Positions 25,777 to 34,319 of a stretch of 64,000 nt of DNA are shown in pieces. Under the pieces are notes generated by a model. It worked only from the letters and a program-made list of their open reading frames with translations, was not told the origin of the DNA and did not search any database. Position 1 is the first letter of the stretch, and every line of letters begins with the position of its first letter. This stretch comes from Streptomyces flavofungini (GTDB taxonomy: Bacteria; Actinomycetota; Actinomycetes; Streptomycetales; Streptomycetaceae): positions 565,484-629,483 of the forward strand of contig NZ_BMVR01000005.1 of assembly GCF_014650815.1 (NCBI RefSeq). The letters are read 5' to 3'. Made by a program: the position numbers and the translations under genes.

Positions 25777-27393
25777 GTGATGCCGTCTCATATCGCGGAC
25801 GTCGTGGCCGGTGGTGCGGGTGGGGCGCCCGGCGGGGAGAGCCACCCGGCGCCCCCGGCCGACGTCCCCGTCGTCGTCCTCGACGGGCTCGGCCTCCCCG
25901 TCGCCGACGTCGTCCGCCTCGCCGACTCCGCCGCCCGGCCCGTCCCCGGCACCGACGCGATGAAGCGCGTCGAGGAGTCCTGGCACGCGGCCCGCCAGAT
26001 CGCCTCCTGGGGCCGGGTGTACGGCCGCTCCACCGGCGTCGGCGCCAATCGCACCGAGGACGTGCCCACCGAGGCCGCCGCCGACCACGGCCTCAGGCTC
26101 CTGCGCTCCCACGCGGGCGCGATCGGCGCCGAACTGCCCGCCCGCGAGGTCCGCGCGATGCTCGCCGTCCGCGCCAACCAGCTCCTCGCGGGCGGCGCGG
26201 GGCTGCGGCCCACCGTCGTCACGGCGCTCTGCGAAGCCCTGGAGAGCGGGGCCTACCCGAGGGTCAATGAGTTCGGGTCGGTCGGCACGGGCGACATCGC
26301 GGCCCTCTCCCAGATGGGCCTGGCCCTCGCGGGCGAACACCCCTGGCAGGGCCCTGCCCCCCGGCCCCAGCCCCTCGACAACAACGACGCCCTCGCCCTG
26401 ATCAGCAGCAACGCCCTCACCCTCGGCCAGTCCGCCCTCGCCCTGCACGAACTGCGCGGGCTGCTCGGCGCGACCCAGGTGGTGGCGGGGCTCTCCCTGC
26501 TCGCGGTCGACGGTTCGTACGAGGCGTACGCGCTGCCCGTCCACGAGGCGCGGCGGCACCCCGGCTCCTACACCGTCGCCGAGCGCATGCGCCGTCTGCT
26601 CGGTGCCGCCGACCGGCCGACGCCGCCGCTCGGCCGGATCCAGGACCCGTACGGATTCCGCTGCGTCCCGCAGATCCACGGGCCCGCGCACGACGCCGCC
26701 GACGGGCTTGAGAACGTCCTGACCGTGGAGATCAACGCGGCCGCCGAGAACCCCCTGATCTCGCCCGCGGACATGGCGGCGTACCACCACGGCGGCTTCT
26801 GCATGGCCCAACTCGCCCTGTCCCTGGACCACTTCAGGCTCGCGGTGACCCAGGCGGCGCGGCTGTCCAGCTCCCGCCTCTCCACCCTCAACGAACCGGC
26901 GTTCACCCGCCTGCGCCCCTTCCTGGCCGACGCGGAACCCGCCTCGTCCGGGGTGATGATCCTGGAGTACGCGGCGGGCGCCGCCCTCGGTGACCTGCGG
27001 GCCTTCTCCGCCCCGGCGTCGCTCGGGCACGCGGTCCTCTCGCGCGGCGTCGAGGAGCAGGCCAGCTTCGCCTCCCTCGCGGCCCGCCAGACGCTGCGGG
27101 CGTGCGGCGCCTATCGGCTCGTGGTGGGGTGCGAACTGGTCGCCGCGGTACGGGCGTTGCGGCAGCGGGAGCTGCGGCTCGATCCGGGCCTGCCGGTGGC
27201 CTGGGCGTACGAACTCGCCGCCTCCGTCCTTGAGCAGGATGCCGTGGACCGTCCGCTGACGGATGATGTGACGGCGGCGGCCGTCCTCCTCGACCGGTTC
27301 ACGGAGCTGTGGGAGCGACTGGGCACGGCGGGTGTGGGGGACGCGGGCGCCGACGAGGGAATCACGTGGACAGAGCGACGAGGTACGGCATGA
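25777..27393 (+). CDS. Aromatic amino acid lyase (HAL/PAL) family protein without the canonical MIO triad
   Basis: The 538-residue protein has the fold landmarks of histidine/phenylalanine ammonia-lyases: YGRSTGVGAN near residue 85 (the YGVNTGFG loop), RIQDPYGFRCVPQIHGP near 290 and EINAAAENPLIS near 320. The cofactor segment, usually GSVGASGDLAPL, reads GSVGTGDIAAL, one residue shorter and without Ala-Ser-Gly. The usual LxNGT segment is LALISSNALTL. It therefore may not form MIO, or forms it from Gly-Thr-Gly. It is unlikely to be a plain histidase, and a lyase acting on a better leaving group is possible. GAGGAGG lies 8 nt before the GTG. The stop overlaps the start of the RpiR gene (ATGA). 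Confidence 0.8.
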   Translation: MMPSHIADVVAGGAGGAPGGESHPAPPADVPVVVLDGLGLPVADVVRLADSAARPVPGTDAMKRVEESWHAARQIASWGRVYGRSTGVGANRTEDVPTEAAADHGLRLLRSHAGAIGAELPAREVRAMLAVRANQLLAGGAGLRPTVVTALCEALESGAYPRVNEFGSVGTGDIAALSQMGLALAGEHPWQGPAPRPQPLDNNDALALISSNALTLGQSALALHELRGLLGATQVVAGLSLLAVDGSYEAYALPVHEARRHPGSYTVAERMRRLLGAADRPTPPLGRIQDPYGFRCVPQIHGPAHDAADGLENVLTVEINAAAENPLISPADMAAYHHGGFCMAQLALSLDHFRLAVTQAARLSSSRLSTLNEPAFTRLRPFLADAEPASSGVMILEYAAGAALGDLRAFSAPASLGHAVLSRGVEEQASFASLAARQTLRACGAYRLVVGCELVAAVRALRQRELRLDPGLPVAWAYELAASVLEQDAVDRPLTDDVTAAAVLLDRFTELWERLGTAGVGDAGADEGITWTERRGTA

Positions 27394-28223
27394 GTGACAG
27401 TCCCGCGGCGCGGCTTCAAGTGCTCTTCGAAGGGCATCGGCTCACACCCACCCAGCGGCGCATCGCCCACTGCATGGTGCGGCGCGCCGCCGACGCGCCC
27501 TTCCTCTCCAGCGTCGAGCTCGCCGAACTCGCCGGCGTCAGCCAGCCGTCCGTGACGCGGTTCGCCGTCGCCCTCGGCTTCGACGGGTACCCGGCGCTGC
27601 GGCGGCACCTGCGGGAGGTGGCCCCCGCCGACGCCGGTGCGTCGGCCGACCTGAACGAGTACCAGCAGGCCGTGCAGGCCGAGATCGAGAACCTGCGGCA
27701 CCTCTCCGACATCCTCGCCGACCCCGCGCCGGTCGAGCGGGCCGGGCGGATCCTCGCCTCCTCGCGCCCCCTGCCCGTCCTCGGGCTGCGGGCCGCCGCC
27801 TCCCAGGCGTACGGCTTCTCGTACTTCGCCGCGAAGGTGCACCCCGACGTGCGGCTCCTCGACGAGGGCGGGTCCATGCTGACCGACCGCGTCGACGCGG
27901 CCGTGCGGGCCGGGGCCTCCGCGTTGCTCTGCTTCGCGTTGCCCCGGCATCCTCGGGAAGTCGTCGAGGCGCTGGAGTACGCGCGGTCCACCGGGCTGAC
28001 CGTGGTCACCGTGGCCGACTCCGCGTTCGCGCCCGTCGCCGCGCACAGTGATCTGCTCCTGCCCGCCGCCGTCGGGACGGGGCTCGCCTTCGACACCGCC
28101 TGTGCGCCGATGCTGCTGGGGCGGGTGCTGCTGGAGGCCATGTGCGACGGATTGCCGGACGCGCAGGCACGGTTGGAGGAGTTCGACGTGGGGGCGGCGG
28201 AGCGGGGGCTGTTCGTGGAGTAG
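27390..28223 (+). CDS. MurR/RpiR family transcriptional regulator
   Basis: This is a 277-residue DNA-binding protein. The N-terminal HTH_6 domain (about 1-77, LTPTQRRIAHCMVRRA and LAGVSQPSVTRFAVALGF) is followed by a SIS domain (about 115-255). The SIS domain usually binds a phosphosugar or another small metabolite. The ATG overlaps the lyase stop as ATGA, so the two proteins are made together, and the regulator probably responds to the lyase's substrate or product. Confidence 0.9.
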   Translation: MSDSPAARLQVLFEGHRLTPTQRRIAHCMVRRAADAPFLSSVELAELAGVSQPSVTRFAVALGFDGYPALRRHLREVAPADAGASADLNEYQQAVQAEIENLRHLSDILADPAPVERAGRILASSRPLPVLGLRAAASQAYGFSYFAAKVHPDVRLLDEGGSMLTDRVDAAVRAGASALLCFALPRHPREVVEALEYARSTGLTVVTVADSAFAPVAAHSDLLLPAAVGTGLAFDTACAPMLLGRVLLEAMCDGLPDAQARLEEFDVGAAERGLFVE

Positions 28224-28289
28224 GGGCGGCTTCGGCGCGACGGGCAGCTCGTACGGCAGGTGTGGGCGGGCGGTGACAGCCGGGAGGTG

Positions 28290-28318
28290 CCGGGACCGGG
28301 CAGGCGGTGCCGTCCCGG
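28290..28318. terminator. Weak hairpin between convergent genes
   Basis: CCGGGAC (28290-28296) pairs with GTCCCGG (28312-28318) around a 15-nt loop in the 121-nt gap between the RpiR gene and the Roadblock operon end. Confidence 0.4.
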
Positions 28319-28344
28319 GGGCTGGACCGCCCGCCCGGTCCGGG

Positions 28345-28719
28345 TCAGACCTCCAGGCTCGCCTCGATGCGCTTCAGCTGGTGCCGGGCCATGGCCAGGT
28401 TGGCCCTGCCCTTGTCGAGCGCCACGTAGAGGAAGAGGCCGTTGTTGTTGCGCCCCTTGATCAGCCGGATCAGGTGGTACTGGGAGCCGAGCGAGATCAG
28501 GATGTCCTCGATCTCGTCCTTGAGGCCCAGCATCTCCATCGTGCGCAGCTTGGCGCGTACGACGTCGGTGTTGCCCGCCGCGGCGACGGACAGGTCCAGG
28601 TCCTTGCTGCCACCGAGGGTGCCGAGCGCCATCCCGCTCGTGTAGTCGACCAGCGCGGCGCCGATGACGCCTTCGATCGAGGTGCTCGCTTCCTTCAGCG
28701 CTGTCTCTGTGTTGGCCAT
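28345..28719 (-). CDS. Roadblock/LC7-type protein (fourth gene of operon)
   Basis: This 124-residue protein has the alternating helix-strand pattern of Roadblock/LC7 or profilin-like folds. It begins NTETALKEASTSIEGVIGAA, then LVDYTSGMALGTLG, with YHLIRLIKGRNNNGLFLYVALDK towards the end. It is clearly paralogous to the first gene of the operon (30082-30555), sharing the VDxTSGxALG and HxIR...FLYxxLDxxxxNLAxAR patterns. Such proteins are usually dimeric partners of small Ras-like GTPases or chemosensory complexes, but no GTPase gene is present here. AAGGAAG lies 10 nt before the ATG. Confidence 0.75.
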   Translation of the reverse strand: MANTETALKEASTSIEGVIGAALVDYTSGMALGTLGGSKDLDLSVAAAGNTDVVRAKLRTMEMLGLKDEIEDILISLGSQYHLIRLIKGRNNNGLFLYVALDKGRANLAMARHQLKRIEASLEV

Positions 28720-28794
28720 GCGTGCTGCACTTCCTTTCCGTCTGTTGGATGCCCGTGGTGACGAGGGCGATGAGGGTGTGGTGGGGGTCATGGC

Positions 28795-29187
28795 TCAGGC
28801 GTCCTCCGTTCGTCCGGTGCTGGCGTCGACCAGCTCGCCGATGAGTACGCTGGAGCGGCGGCCTTCCAGATGCAGTCGGCCCACGTTGACGCGGGGCTCG
28901 GCGAGCAGCGTGAGCACCGCCGACGAACCGGCCGTATAGGTGGCCACATAGCCTTGTTCGCCGCGGATGAGCAGTTCCCGGAAGCCGCCCTGGTGCGTCG
29001 CCTCGGAAAGCCGCAGGGCCACTCCGAGCGCCGCGGCGGTGAGCGCGCAGACGCCCTCCGCCTCGATGTCCGTGGCGTCCTGCGCCAGCACAAGACCGTC
29101 GACGCTGGCGGTCAGGGCGCCCCTGAGCTGGGGAATCCGGGTCCGCAGCCGTCTCAGTTCGCCGAGTACATCGGCTTCGGCAGCCAT
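28795..29187 (-). CDS. MglB-like Roadblock/LC7 domain protein (third gene of operon)
   Basis: The 130-residue product fits the MglB/Roadblock pattern. An N-terminal helix (LGELRRLRTRIPQLRGALTA) leads into SVDGLVLAQDATDIEAEGV, the core ALTAAALGVALRLSEATHQGG, and strands VATYTAGSSAVLTLLAEPRVNVG. In Streptomyces conservons such proteins pair with a small GTPase and a histidine-kinase-like protein, but neither is seen nearby. GGAGGAGA is a strong ribosome site 6 nt before the ATG. Confidence 0.78.
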   Translation of the reverse strand: MAAEADVLGELRRLRTRIPQLRGALTASVDGLVLAQDATDIEAEGVCALTAAALGVALRLSEATHQGGFRELLIRGEQGYVATYTAGSSAVLTLLAEPRVNVGRLHLEGRRSSVLIGELVDASTGRTEDA

Positions 29188-29284
29188 CAGCTGTCTCCTC
29201 CCGGCGCGCTTCCAGGGCGCGGTGAACTTCATGCGGGTGCACTTCATGAGGGCGAGGGCCGGGACCGGTGCGCGGATCGGAGAG

Positions 29285-30085
29285 TCACAGTGATTCCTCC
29301 AGCGCGTCACGGAGCCGGCGTAGCAGGGCGATGTTCGGCTCGTCGCAGTCCAACGGGCCGGGAACGGTGCGGGCCGCGGCCGGGACGCGGGCGCGCGGGG
29401 GCTCCACGAGTCCGGCCGCGGCCATGCGTCTGATCTCGACCAGGGTGTGGAACGTGGGGCGGCCCAGGGCCCAGGCGATGGCCGTCGGCGTGCGCACCCC
29501 GTCGGCGAGGCGCAGCAGGGCGCGCTGGCGCCCGGTGACCGTCTGGTCGGAGGCCGGCGTACGGGGCACGACCGGGGCGGTGTCGACGTCCGCGCAGGGC
29601 CAGACGCTGTCCAGGAGCGCCCGGCGCCGCCGCGCCTCCCGCTCCACGGCGGCGACCGGCACCGGGTGCACCTGGCCGAACCAGTGCGTGACGCCGTAGC
29701 GGAAGTGGGTGGGCCCGCTCGCCGGGCCGAGGACGAAGAACGCGGCGTCGAACAGCGCGCCCAGGTGGCACAACTCCAGCTCGCCCGCGCTCACCCGGCC
29801 GCTGCCGACCAGGTCCCGGCCCACCTCGTGGCGGGCTCCCGCCCGGGTGAGGGCCTCCTGCCAGCCCTGCGCGGGCAACGCCCCGCCGACCGTGAGCAGC
29901 ACCTCCAGGCCGGGCGCGGAAGGGCTCTCCGCGTGCACGATGCGGCCCTCCGCGAGGTAGAGGATGCCCTGGGCGCGGAGGAACGCCCCGGTGGCCCGCT
30001 CGTCGGCCAGGCGCGTCAGCATGGGGGAGCCGGCGGCCACCACCTCGTGCGCCGTCACCTCGGTGCCCGCGTGGGTGGTCGTCAC
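29285..30085 (-). CDS. DUF4388/PATAN-like N-terminal domain with winged-helix C-terminus (second gene of operon)
   Basis: This 266-residue protein begins with a region of the DUF4388/PATAN type (about 15-130: TRLADERATGAFLRAQGILYLAEGRIVHAESP), known in bacterial signalling proteins. A basic middle follows, then a predicted winged helix (about 180-240: QRALLRLADGVRTPTAIAWALGRPTFHTLVEIRRMAAAGL). It may bind DNA or act as an adaptor. The GTG start overlaps the stop of the preceding gene by GTGA, so it is coupled to the first Roadblock protein. Confidence 0.65.
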   Translation of the reverse strand: MTTTHAGTEVTAHEVVAAGSPMLTRLADERATGAFLRAQGILYLAEGRIVHAESPSAPGLEVLLTVGGALPAQGWQEALTRAGARHEVGRDLVGSGRVSAGELELCHLGALFDAAFFVLGPASGPTHFRYGVTHWFGQVHPVPVAAVEREARRRRALLDSVWPCADVDTAPVVPRTPASDQTVTGRQRALLRLADGVRTPTAIAWALGRPTFHTLVEIRRMAAAGLVEPPRARVPAAARTVPGPLDCDEPNIALLRRLRDALEESL

Positions 30086-30555
30086 AGCAGCACCAGCCGC
30101 TCGGACAGGTCCCGCAGCCGCATGCGCGCGAGAGCCAGATTGCCGGTGTGCCGGTCGAGCCAGAGATACAGGAAGACGCTGCTGTCGAAGGTGGTCCGCA
30201 CGAAGCGGATCACATGGAATCCGTTCCTCGTGCTGAGCATGAGGTCCTCGACCGGGAGCCCTTTGCGGGACGTGCCGTCGGCGGCGGTGTCCTCGACGGC
30301 CGCGGTGCCGTCGGTGCCCCAGGCCTCGTCGGCGGCCGTACAGCTCCCGAACGGGTCGTGCACGTCGGCGAACGCCCGGTACTCGGCCGCGGAGCGCGCC
30401 ACCTCCGCGGTCTCCGCGGCGGTCGCCTCATGGTCCCTGTTCGGCGAATCGCCGACCGAACCGAGGGCGAGCCCGCTGGTCCAGTCGACGATCGCTGCGC
30501 CGCGCGCGCCGGGCAGTGTCATCGCTTCCAGCAGACACTCGTCGATACCGGGCAC
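30082..30555 (-). CDS. Roadblock/LC7-like protein (first gene of operon)
   Basis: The 157-residue protein starts VPGIDECLLEAMTLPGARGA and resembles the fourth gene of the operon: IVDWTSGLALGSVG near the start and FHVIRFVRTTFDSSVFLYLWLD towards the end. An insertion of about 30 residues in the middle (GSCTAADEAWGTDGTAAVED) distinguishes it. GGGGAGGGG lies before the GTG at 30555, so that start is preferred over an upstream ATG at 30687. The operon therefore has two paralogous Roadblock proteins at its ends. Confidence 0.7.
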   Translation of the reverse strand: MPGIDECLLEAMTLPGARGAAIVDWTSGLALGSVGDSPNRDHEATAAETAEVARSAAEYRAFADVHDPFGSCTAADEAWGTDGTAAVEDTAADGTSRKGLPVEDLMLSTRNGFHVIRFVRTTFDSSVFLYLWLDRHTGNLALARMRLRDLSERLVLL

Positions 30556-30786
30556 GCGGCTTCCCCTCCCCAGGTGGACAGGGGCGGTCCCCACCACCCC
30601 CACCAGGCGGTCCGCGCCGCCCGGTGGGAGGAAGTTATGCGGAGAAGCCGAAGGGTCGTGCGGAATGGGCATTTCCCTCGGGAACATGCCCTAGCGCGAC
30701 AAGATCGGTGCGATGGGCGCTTCGGGAACGGCTCATGGGTGACCGGATGTATCGGGCATGTGATCGAGCCGTCCCCCGGCCCGGTG

Positions 30787-32154
30787 TCAGTCCTCGCCGC
30801 GTGTCCGCAGTACCACCTTGTTCACGCCCCAGAGCACGACCCCGATGGCTACCAGGACACCGGCGCGGATGTACACCTCCGCGGGGCGGTCCGCGAGCGG
30901 GCTGGCCAGGATGAGGGCCGTGATCGCGCCGAGGACGGGGAGGGCGGTGGGGGCGCGGAAGTGGGGGTGGTCGACGGGGTCGCGGCGCAGGACCAGGACC
31001 GTGACGTTGACGACGGCGAAGACGCAGAGGAGGAGGAAGGCCGTGGTGTCGCCGAGGCCTTCGATCTCGCCGGTGGAGACCAGGCCGACGGCGAGCAGGG
31101 AGACGAAGACGATGCCCACGATGGGGGTGCGGCGGTGGGGCAGGACGCGGCTCATCGCCCGGGGCAGGATGCGCTCGTTGGCCATGCCGTAGCAGAGCCG
31201 CGAGGCCATCATGATGTTGATGAGGGCCGAGTTGGTGACCGCGAACAGGGCGATCAGGGCGAAGAGTTTGTGCGGGAAGTCGACGCCCCCGGCCTTCACC
31301 ACCTCAAGGAGGGGGCCGGACGACCCCGACAGGGTCTTGTAGTCGACCAGGAGCGACGAGACCAGGGCGACCAGGACGTAGATCGTGCCGGTGACGGCGA
31401 CACCGATGAAGATCGCCTTGGGGAACGTGCGCGTCGGGTCCTTCGTCTCCTCGGCCATGTTCACCGAGTCCTCGAAGCCCACGAAGGCGAAGAAGCCGAG
31501 CGCCGTGGCCCCGAGCACGCCCGTCAGCAGGGCGTAACCGGTGCCGTCCGCCTCGAACTCGGTGAGCCGGGCGGGCTCCCCGTCGCCGCCGAGCACCGCC
31601 CACGCGCCGATCGCGAGGATGATCAGCAGGCCGGTCAGCTCGACGACGGTGAGGACGACGTTGGTCTTCACGGACTCCGAGACGCCGCGCAGGTTCAGCG
31701 CCGCGAGGACGAGGATGAACGTGATCGCCACGAGTGTGGGCGGCAGCGCGTCACCGGTCAGCTCGTTCAGATAGTCGCCGCTGAAGGCCCGGGCCGCCGC
31801 GCTCGCCGACGCCAGGCCCGAGGCCATCACCATGAACGCCACGATGAAGGTGACGAAGGGGACCTTGAACGCCTTCTGGGTGTAGAGCGCGGCCCCGGCC
31901 GCCTTCGGGTACTTGCCGACCAGCTCCACGTACGAAGCGGCCGTCAGGATCGCCACGACGAACCCGATCGCGAACGGCAGCCACAGCGCGCCGCCGACCT
32001 TTCCCGCGACCTTGCCGGTGGTGGCGTAGATGCCGGTGCCGAGGATGTCGCCGATCACGAAGAGGATCAGCAGCCTGGGGCCGAGCACCCGTTTCAGGCC
32101 CGGATCCTCGGCCGCCGGTGGGCTGGTGGTTCCGCTGGTTCCTGACGTCGTCAC
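30787..32154 (-). CDS. APC family amino acid permease
   Basis: This 455-residue protein has 12 or more transmembrane helices. The first helix carries FVIGDILGTGIYATTGKVAG, the APC-superfamily substrate-binding loop, and FAFVGFEDSVNMAEETKDP (near 220) is the conserved cytoplasmic loop. It imports amino acids or polyamines by proton symport, and the exact substrate is not readable. GGGGGAGG precedes the GTG at 32154. No enzyme gene is linked to it. Confidence 0.88.
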   Translation of the reverse strand: MTTSGTSGTTSPPAAEDPGLKRVLGPRLLILFVIGDILGTGIYATTGKVAGKVGGALWLPFAIGFVVAILTAASYVELVGKYPKAAGAALYTQKAFKVPFVTFIVAFMVMASGLASASAAARAFSGDYLNELTGDALPPTLVAITFILVLAALNLRGVSESVKTNVVLTVVELTGLLIILAIGAWAVLGGDGEPARLTEFEADGTGYALLTGVLGATALGFFAFVGFEDSVNMAEETKDPTRTFPKAIFIGVAVTGTIYVLVALVSSLLVDYKTLSGSSGPLLEVVKAGGVDFPHKLFALIALFAVTNSALINIMMASRLCYGMANERILPRAMSRVLPHRRTPIVGIVFVSLLAVGLVSTGEIEGLGDTTAFLLLCVFAVVNVTVLVLRRDPVDHPHFRAPTALPVLGAITALILASPLADRPAEVYIRAGVLVAIGVVLWGVNKVVLRTRGED

Positions 32155-32308
32155 AGGAGCCTCCCCCGAGTGTGACGGGTGTGCCGTTTCCGGCTGGGAA
32201 GGATCTTCTTCCCGCTACGGGGGCCGACGAAGCGGGAGTTGGGGAACAACCGGCACCCGGGTACGCGGCGGCGCACCCGGTCACTCCCGCGTCTGCGGCC
32301 CCGCCCGC

Positions 32309-33511
32309 TCAGCCGACCGCGTCGAACAGCAGCTTCGCGGCCACCGTCGCCCCGTCCACGCTGATCGTGTCGGCCACCTCGGCCGCCCGCGCGCGGGTCG
32401 CGGGTGTCAGGGCCGCCCCCAGCGCGGCCGACAGGGACTCGAAGGTCGGGGTCGGCCCCTCGTGCGCCGCGCCGATGCCGAGGGCGGCCACCCGGGCGGC
32501 CCAGTACGGCTGGTCCACGCACTGGGGCACCACCACCTGGGGCGCTCCGGCGCGCGCGGCCGTCGTCGTCGTACCCGCGCCGCCGTGGTGCACGACGGCG
32601 GCCACCCGCCCGAACAGCGCCTGGTGGTTGGCCTCGCCGACGGCGAAGCAGTCGTCCGAGCCGTCGATCGGTCCGAGGCCGGCCCAGCCGTGGGAGACGA
32701 GGACGCGGCGGCCGTGCGCGCGGACCGCGTCCACGGCCACCCGGGCGACATCGGTCGCCGTGCGCATCGGCATGCTGCCGAAGCCCGCGTACACCGGGGG
32801 CGCACCCGCGTCCAGGAACGCCGACAGGTCGTCCGGGAGCGGGCGTTCGTCCGGCAGGAGCCACGCGCCGGTCTGTACGACGTCGAGATCCGTCAGCTCG
32901 TGCCACGGTCCCAGGACCGGGTCCGCCGCCAGCCACGGCCGGTCGGTGAAGACGTGGTCGCGGACGTTGTCCACCGGCGGCAGCCCGAGAGCCGCCCGGT
33001 GGGTGTTGAGGGGCGCCCGGTACCAGGCGTTCACCTTCTGGGCGTCCAGGTCCCACAGCGCCCGGTTGTCGGTCATGCCGGACGGGGGCTGCGGGCCCGG
33101 GCGCGGCGACGGCAGGTAGTGCGTCGAGGGCATCTCGAACGGATGGAAGCACGCGTACACGTACCGGATGCCCAGCCTCTCGGCCACCGACCGCGCCCCG
33201 GCCGGCATCAGGCCGCTCGCCACCAGGACGTCACAGCCCTCGGCCGCCGCGGCGACCGGGCCGAAGTGCGCCGCGACCAACTCGGCCGCGAACCCGGCCG
33301 GATCCGACGGCGGCGCCCCGGTCACCAGCGCCCGCACCGGCCGCCCGAACGGCACGTGCGCCACGCCGACCCCGGCCAGCAGCGCCCCGAACTCCTCGTC
33401 CGGCGGCGCGCACACCCGCACGTCCGCGCCGAACTCCCGCAGCCGCGCGGCGAAGCCCGCAAGGGGCATGATGTCGCCGCGCGACCCGTACGCCATCAAC
33501 AAGACGCGCAT
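32309..33511 (-). CDS. GT1-family glycosyltransferase (macrolide/glycopeptide GtfB-like)
   Basis: The 400-residue enzyme has the N-terminal acceptor domain MRVLLMAYGSRGDIMPLAGF with DVRVCAPPDEE and a C-terminal nucleotide-sugar domain. The donor motif is VAAVVHHGGAGTTTTAARAGAPQVVVP near residue 300. It resembles natural-product glycosyltransferases that use activated deoxysugars, and also enzymes that inactivate macrolides by glycosylation. No sugar or polyketide genes are adjacent. Its start lies 16 nt inside the end of a 58-residue reading frame, which links it to the reductase gene upstream. Confidence 0.85.
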   Translation of the reverse strand: MRVLLMAYGSRGDIMPLAGFAARLREFGADVRVCAPPDEEFGALLAGVGVAHVPFGRPVRALVTGAPPSDPAGFAAELVAAHFGPVAAAAEGCDVLVASGLMPAGARSVAERLGIRYVYACFHPFEMPSTHYLPSPRPGPQPPSGMTDNRALWDLDAQKVNAWYRAPLNTHRAALGLPPVDNVRDHVFTDRPWLAADPVLGPWHELTDLDVVQTGAWLLPDERPLPDDLSAFLDAGAPPVYAGFGSMPMRTATDVARVAVDAVRAHGRRVLVSHGWAGLGPIDGSDDCFAVGEANHQALFGRVAAVVHHGGAGTTTTAARAGAPQVVVPQCVDQPYWAARVAALGIGAAHEGPTPTFESLSAALGAALTPATRARAAEVADTISVDGATVAAKLLFDAVG

Positions 33512-33672
33512 GACGTCCTTCTCGTTCTCGTCTCGGTGGACTCCGTGCGCAGCCGGGCCACTTCCGCCGCGAGGTCGGTGAGGGTGAGCGCCAGGCGCAG
33601 ACCGGCCGCCCGCTGGGCGCGCTGTTCGGGCGAGGGGCCCGTCGTGCCCGGGTCCGTGGCGGCGGCGCTCAC
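33496..33672 (-). CDS. Small 58-residue protein bridging reductase and glycosyltransferase genes
   Basis: The frame runs from the GTG at 33672, which overlaps the stop of the reductase gene (GTGA), to 33496, overlapping the glycosyltransferase start by 16 nt. The product is helical and charged (PSPEQRAQRAAGLRLALTLT and DLAAEVARLRTESTETRTRR). It could be a true small protein or a translational bridge between its neighbours. It is not in any family I recognise. Confidence 0.5.
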   Translation of the reverse strand: MSAAATDPGTTGPSPEQRAQRAAGLRLALTLTDLAAEVARLRTESTETRTRRTSCASC

Positions 33673-34241
33673 GCGCGCACCCGCGAGAAGTGGGTGATGG
33701 CGAGGCCGGAGTCGAAGGCCCGGGTGCCGACCGGGGCGAATTCCGTCGGCGTGAAGGGGCCGTCGAACAGGGGGATGCCGGAGCCGATGACGACGGGGTT
33801 GCGCTTGATGATCAGTTCGTCGATCTCGTCGCGCAGCGCGCCCGCCAGCTTGCCGCCGCCGCACAGCCAGATGCCCTTGCCGTCCTGCTGCTTCAGCTCG
33901 CGGACCAGCGCGACCGGGTCGGCGACGACGGTCACCGCCGGATCGGGGCTGACGAGCGAGCGGGAGACGACGTACTGCTTGAGGTGGGCGTACGGGCTGG
34001 TCCACCCGAGCCGCAGGCCCGGTTCGTAGGACGCGCGGCCCATGATGACGGTGTCGAACCGCTCGGCGGCCCGGCCGACGATGCCCAGCGCCTCGTGCGC
34101 GGGCGTGGGCAGGGTCTCGGGGAAGTCCGCCATGATCGCGGCGGCCTCCTCGCCCTCGAAGGGGAGGAAGTCGTACTGGCCGTCGGGACCGGCGATGTAG
34201 CCGTCGAGGGTGGCGGCCACGTAGTAGGTCAGCTTGCGCAT
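33669..34241 (-). CDS. Dihydrofolate reductase family protein (RibD C-terminal type)
   Basis: The 190-residue NADPH-dependent reductase-like protein begins MRKLTYYVAATLDGYIAGPD. It contains FDTVIMGRASYE near residue 60 and IWLCGGGKLAGALRDEIDEL near 120, the RibD-C cofactor loop. Many actinobacteria carry several such genes with unknown substrates, so it is unlikely to be the housekeeping dihydrofolate reductase. It sits in a leftward operon after the acetyltransferase (78-nt gap) and before the glycosyltransferase. Confidence 0.88.
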   Translation of the reverse strand: MRKLTYYVAATLDGYIAGPDGQYDFLPFEGEEAAAIMADFPETLPTPAHEALGIVGRAAERFDTVIMGRASYEPGLRLGWTSPYAHLKQYVVSRSLVSPDPAVTVVADPVALVRELKQQDGKGIWLCGGGKLAGALRDEIDELIIKRNPVVIGSGIPLFDGPFTPTEFAPVGTRAFDSGLAITHFSRVRA

Positions 34242-34319
34242 GCGCTGCTCGCTCTCTTCGTTACGAGGGTGGGTGCGGGTCTTCGGTACGCGGGGGCGTA
34301 CCCGGAGCGGGTACGGGGG

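Noticed and set aside
25777-27393. Naming this gene hutH (histidase)
   Set aside because: The MIO triad and the LxNGT segment are changed, and the gene is not in the hut operon, so the usual name would be misleading.
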